Below, in pieces: positions 6,579 to 8,075 of a stretch of 8,075 nt of DNA (the stretch's first letter is position 1; each line of letters begins with the position of its first letter). The notes beneath the pieces were generated by a model. The model saw only the letters and a program-made list of their open reading frames with translations. It ran no database searches and was not told the DNA's origin. A program made the translations under genes and the position numbers. This stretch comes from an uncultured Pseudomonadales bacterium (GTDB lineage: Bacteria; Pseudomonadota; Gammaproteobacteria; Pseudomonadales; IMCC2047): assembly GCA_947258895.1 (NCBI GenBank), contig CAMYKE010000093.1, positions 1 to 8,075 on the forward strand, given 5' to 3'.

Positions 6579-7115
6579 TTAGCAACCGGTATTTTCAAAA
6601 GTAATTACCGGCGTCTGGGATACGCCGGTTGATTCTGCGTAGATGATGTGACAGTCATTATCCACCACGGCACCATCGGTGTCATAATCGTATCCAATGT
6701 TAACCACTCCGGCGGCGTTCTGAACCGCAATCGTGTTATTGGCATTCAATGCAGAGTTGTCCCCGATCTGGATCAACGCGAGTATCGCTGCGGCAGCGGC
6801 GGCATTGTTGTCGCGTAAATAACCGAAACGTGTTGGCACGACATCAGTGGCATCGACAGTAGAATCACCGTTAACATCAACGCCGGGGATGATCACATTG
6901 GCGGTCGGCTGGTTCTGGCTGCCCTGAATCGCGGCCTGCGCATAAACCAGGGTATTGGCGCCGCTTACGGCACCGGCCAGGCTTGCTAACACCGCTTCTC
7001 GCGAACCGGTGGTGAAATTGATAAACCGTGGCAAGGCCACTGCGGCCAGGATACCAAGAATCACCACGACGATGACCAGTTCGATTAATGTAAATCCAGC
7101 TTGCTTGTGGTTCAT
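6579..7115 (-). CDS. mshA: MshA-like major-type pilin 1 with two EF-hand-like loops
   Basis: A 178-residue type IVa prepilin with a very short leader, MNHKQAG, cleaved before Phe8. Mature alpha-1 is FTLIELVIVVVILGILAAVALPRF with Glu at +5, followed by INFTTGSREAVLASLAGAVSGAN, a pattern typical of MshA-type pilins. Cys155 and Cys178 probably close the C-terminal D-loop by a disulfide. Two Asp-rich loops stand out: DVNGDSTVDATD (residues 80-91), which fits the dockerin/EF-hand calcium loop at positions 1, 3, 5, 9 and 12, and DYDTDGAVVDND (residues 143-154), with Asp at 1, 3, 5 and 12 and Gly at 6. Calcium binding is inferred. It is the first gene after the promoter at 7151-7178 and has an AAGAGAG ribosome binding site. 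It is longer than the second pilin (137 residues), so it may be a diverged paralogue rather than the main fibre subunit. Confidence 0.88.
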   Translation of the reverse strand: MNHKQAGFTLIELVIVVVILGILAAVALPRFINFTTGSREAVLASLAGAVSGANTLVYAQAAIQGSQNQPTANVIIPGVDVNGDSTVDATDVVPTRFGYLRDNNAAAAAAILALIQIGDNSALNANNTIAVQNAAGVVNIGYDYDTDGAVVDNDCHIIYAESTGVSQTPVITFENTGC

Positions 7116-7270
7116 AAATACTCTCTTGGCGATGTTGTCAATATTAAACAGTTATAGTAGAAACCCGTTCTATTTCAAGCCGGGTGCGACTGACGAGGCC
7201 ATGTGATCATCTCGATGTCGCAATTACTCCCTTGATGCAGCATCCTCAGCCACTACTCTGATCCCACGCT
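7116..7270. other. Intergenic region between mshB and the first MshA-type pilin
   Basis: This 155-bp gap is the longest non-coding stretch in the window. It holds a sigma-70-type promoter reading into the pilin (7151-7178) and the pilin ribosome binding site AAGAGAG (7121-7127, 5 nt from the ATG). I see no clear intrinsic terminator after mshB, so transcripts from the upstream biogenesis genes may run through and be boosted here. A short palindrome, GATGCAGCATC (7234-7244), has no T-tract and no assigned role. Confidence 0.7.
7151..7178 (-). promoter_or_regulatory. Sigma-70 promoter for the MshA-type pilin genes
   Basis: On the minus strand TTGAAA (7173-7178) and TATAAC (7151-7156) are separated by 16 bp. 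Each hexamer matches the consensus (TTGACA, TATAAT) at five of six positions. Transcription would start near 7144, giving a leader of about 29 nt that contains the AAGAGAG ribosome binding site before the ATG at 7115. This position suits the separate, strong transcription expected for a major pilin within an MSHA locus. It is a sequence-only call. Confidence 0.7.
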
Positions 7271-7834
7271 TCAATTCAGATCAGGCACGGTGGTTATTAC
7301 CTGCCCGGTACCGACGTTATACTCGATCCGGTGCGACGGCGGCGAAGCAGCAGACACACTGGCCAATTCATAGCGACAGATATCGGGGTTCGAATTGACT
7401 ACCGTAACGTGATAGCGCGCGGCCCCGCGGTCCGCCGGCGAGGATGTCAGCGATGGCGGGCTTTGCAGCAGGCTGTCCCATATCTGTTCACATTCCGCTT
7501 CAGTCTGGTCATTCAAGCCGCCGCCAGTACTGCCGGTATTGGCAGGCCAGCCGTTCTCATTCATATTAATATTGCTGCCCTCCAGATTTATCTGGATGTT
7601 CTGGGTACCCGGAGTGTTGAAGTCAGCGACCCAGCGCGCATGGGCGATTGCAATGGCCGTGGCGAAGCCGCCCCCGACACCCTCCACGGCGGCTGCCTCG
7701 GCCTCCTCGGTAACATTCAGGAACCGTGACAATGCGGTCGCGGCCAGCAACCCAAGCAGCACGATCACGATGACCAGTTCAATCAACGTAAAACCCGCCT
7801 GCAGCCGTCCCCTGTACAAATTTCCAATTCTCAT
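7271..7834 (-). CDS. mshB: MshB, type IV prepilin (minor/secondary MSHA pilin)
   Basis: A 187-residue type IV prepilin. I start it at the ATG at 7832-7834 rather than at ATGs further upstream, because GGAG (7840-7843) sits 5 nt before it and the leader MRIGNLYRGRLQAG then has normal prepilin length. Cleavage is expected between Gly14 and Phe15; the mature protein begins FTLIELVIVIVLLGLLAATALSRF with Glu at +5, the hydrophobic alpha-1 helix that packs in the pilus core. The globular part has MNENGWP, a Cys in AECEQIWDSLLQSPP, a second Cys in NPDICRYE and a C-terminal RIEYNVGTGQV strand. I associate these with MshB-type pilins. The two cysteines probably form a disulfide. It follows mshF by 19 bp and precedes the pilin promoter region. 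MshB is needed for MSHA assembly and is thought to be a lower-abundance pilin. Confident for family, slightly less for exact role. Confidence 0.9.
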   Translation of the reverse strand: MRIGNLYRGRLQAGFTLIELVIVIVLLGLLAATALSRFLNVTEEAEAAAVEGVGGGFATAIAIAHARWVADFNTPGTQNIQINLEGSNINMNENGWPANTGSTGGGLNDQTEAECEQIWDSLLQSPPSLTSSPADRGAARYHVTVVNSNPDICRYELASVSAASPPSHRIEYNVGTGQVITTVPDLN

Positions 7835-7839
7835 AGATT

Positions 7840-7843
7840 CTCC
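7840..7843 (-). promoter_or_regulatory. Ribosome binding site fixing the mshB start
   Basis: GGAG on the minus strand lies 5 nt before the ATG at 7834. It supports this start over upstream in-frame ATGs, which would place a long charged sequence ahead of the prepilin leader and overlap mshF. Confidence 0.75.
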
Positions 7844-7853
7844 ACAACACTTA

Positions 7854-8075
7854 TCAAAATCGGTCCAGCCACGCATAGGGCTGCGTCGGCTCCAGCGCCA
7901 GTCCGTAGACTTTTTCCTCACCGCTATCAAAGTGCCGATTCTTATTGTTATCGGCAAATTTGAAGCGAAGTTTAAATACCGCCTCATCCTGATCAGCACG
8001 GCTGACAAAACGGTAGCGATGCTCGACGCGGTAGATCAGCGCCTTGCGATCATAGTTGTAATACCATGACCCCGG
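7854..8075 (-). CDS. mshF: MshF-like MSHA biogenesis protein, 3' end only
   Basis: The last 73 codons of a minus-strand gene are present; its start lies beyond the right edge. The frame is open from base 8075 to a TGA at 7854-7856. The visible end reads PGSWYYNYDRKALIYRV, then a charged stretch (FKFADNNKNRHFDSGEE) and ends YGLALEPTQPYAWLDRF. The WYY...LIYRV start of this segment, the acidic Asn/Asp-rich turn and the final PYAW resemble the C-terminus of MshF, as I recall it. MshF is a poorly characterised membrane-anchored protein encoded just before mshB in MSHA loci. Only 19 bp separate its stop from the mshB start, so the two are very likely cotranscribed. Identification rests on gene order plus this short tail. 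An unrelated protein at the same position cannot be excluded. Confidence 0.72.
   Translation of the reverse strand, partial: PGSWYYNYDRKALIYRVEHRYRFVSRADQDEAVFKLRFKFADNNKNRHFDSGEEKVYGLALEPTQPYAWLDRF

Noticed and set aside
7175..7189. Sigma-54-like TCGCAC...CTTGA before pilin 1, with correct spacing
   Set aside because: Both essential dinucleotides are imperfect (CG for GG, GA for GC), and a better sigma-70 promoter overlaps it.
7234..7244. Palindrome GATGCAGCATC as terminator or operator
   Set aside because: Only 5-bp arms around one base, no T-tract, and no second copy in the window.
7539..8069. A 176-codon plus-strand open frame opposite mshB and mshF
   Set aside because: Fully antisense to mshB and the mshF tail, which have clear family features.

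Overview
The window carries the downstream half of an MSHA (mannose-sensitive haemagglutinin) type IV pilus locus, all on the minus strand, so transcription runs from position 8075 towards position 1. The order is mshF (3' end only), mshB, mshA-like pilin 1, mshA pilin 2, mshC, mshD, mshO, mshP, mshQ. This is the conserved order of the MSHA pilin cluster in Vibrio, Shewanella and related Gammaproteobacteria. Gene order, protein signatures and moderate GC content suggest a marine or aquatic gammaproteobacterium; no finer assignment can be made from this window.

Layout: 7854-8075 holds the last 73 codons of an MshF-like protein. 7271-7834 is the prepilin MshB. The 155-bp gap at 7116-7270 contains a good sigma-70 promoter just before the first major-type pilin (6579-7115). 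After a 60-bp gap with a hairpin comes a second major-type pilin (6105-6518). A terminator-like inverted repeat at 6051-6099 separates the abundant pilins from the minor-pilin genes mshC, mshD, mshO and mshP (3730-6040), which are tightly packed or overlapping. From 3740 to the left edge runs mshQ, which encodes a large, repetitive, exported tip or adhesin-like protein.

Most of the interest is in mshQ. It encodes a signal peptide, six discoidin-like repeats of about 109-115 residues (A1-A6), six different repeats of about 57 residues (B1-B6), then a LamG/concanavalin-A-like domain that runs off the edge. Repeats A3 and A4 are exactly 345 bp each, and A5 is 326 bp. The missing 19 bp shifts the frame and creates an immediate TAA at 1986-1988, although the following 663 codons are completely open in the shifted frame. 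The gene as written is therefore split: either a pseudogene or phase-off allele, or a repeat-associated sequence error.

How the genes work together: the pilins carry the type III signal peptide (Gly before Phe, usually Glu at +5) that a PilD-type peptidase cleaves. MshA-type pilins form the fibre. MshB, MshC, MshD, MshO and MshP are expected to form a minor-pilin priming or tip complex, and MshQ is expected to be displayed by it. The assembly motor and secretin genes (mshI-mshN, mshE, mshG) would lie to the right of the window, and the end of mshQ to the left. No RNA genes, insertion sequences, CRISPR arrays or plus-strand genes were seen.
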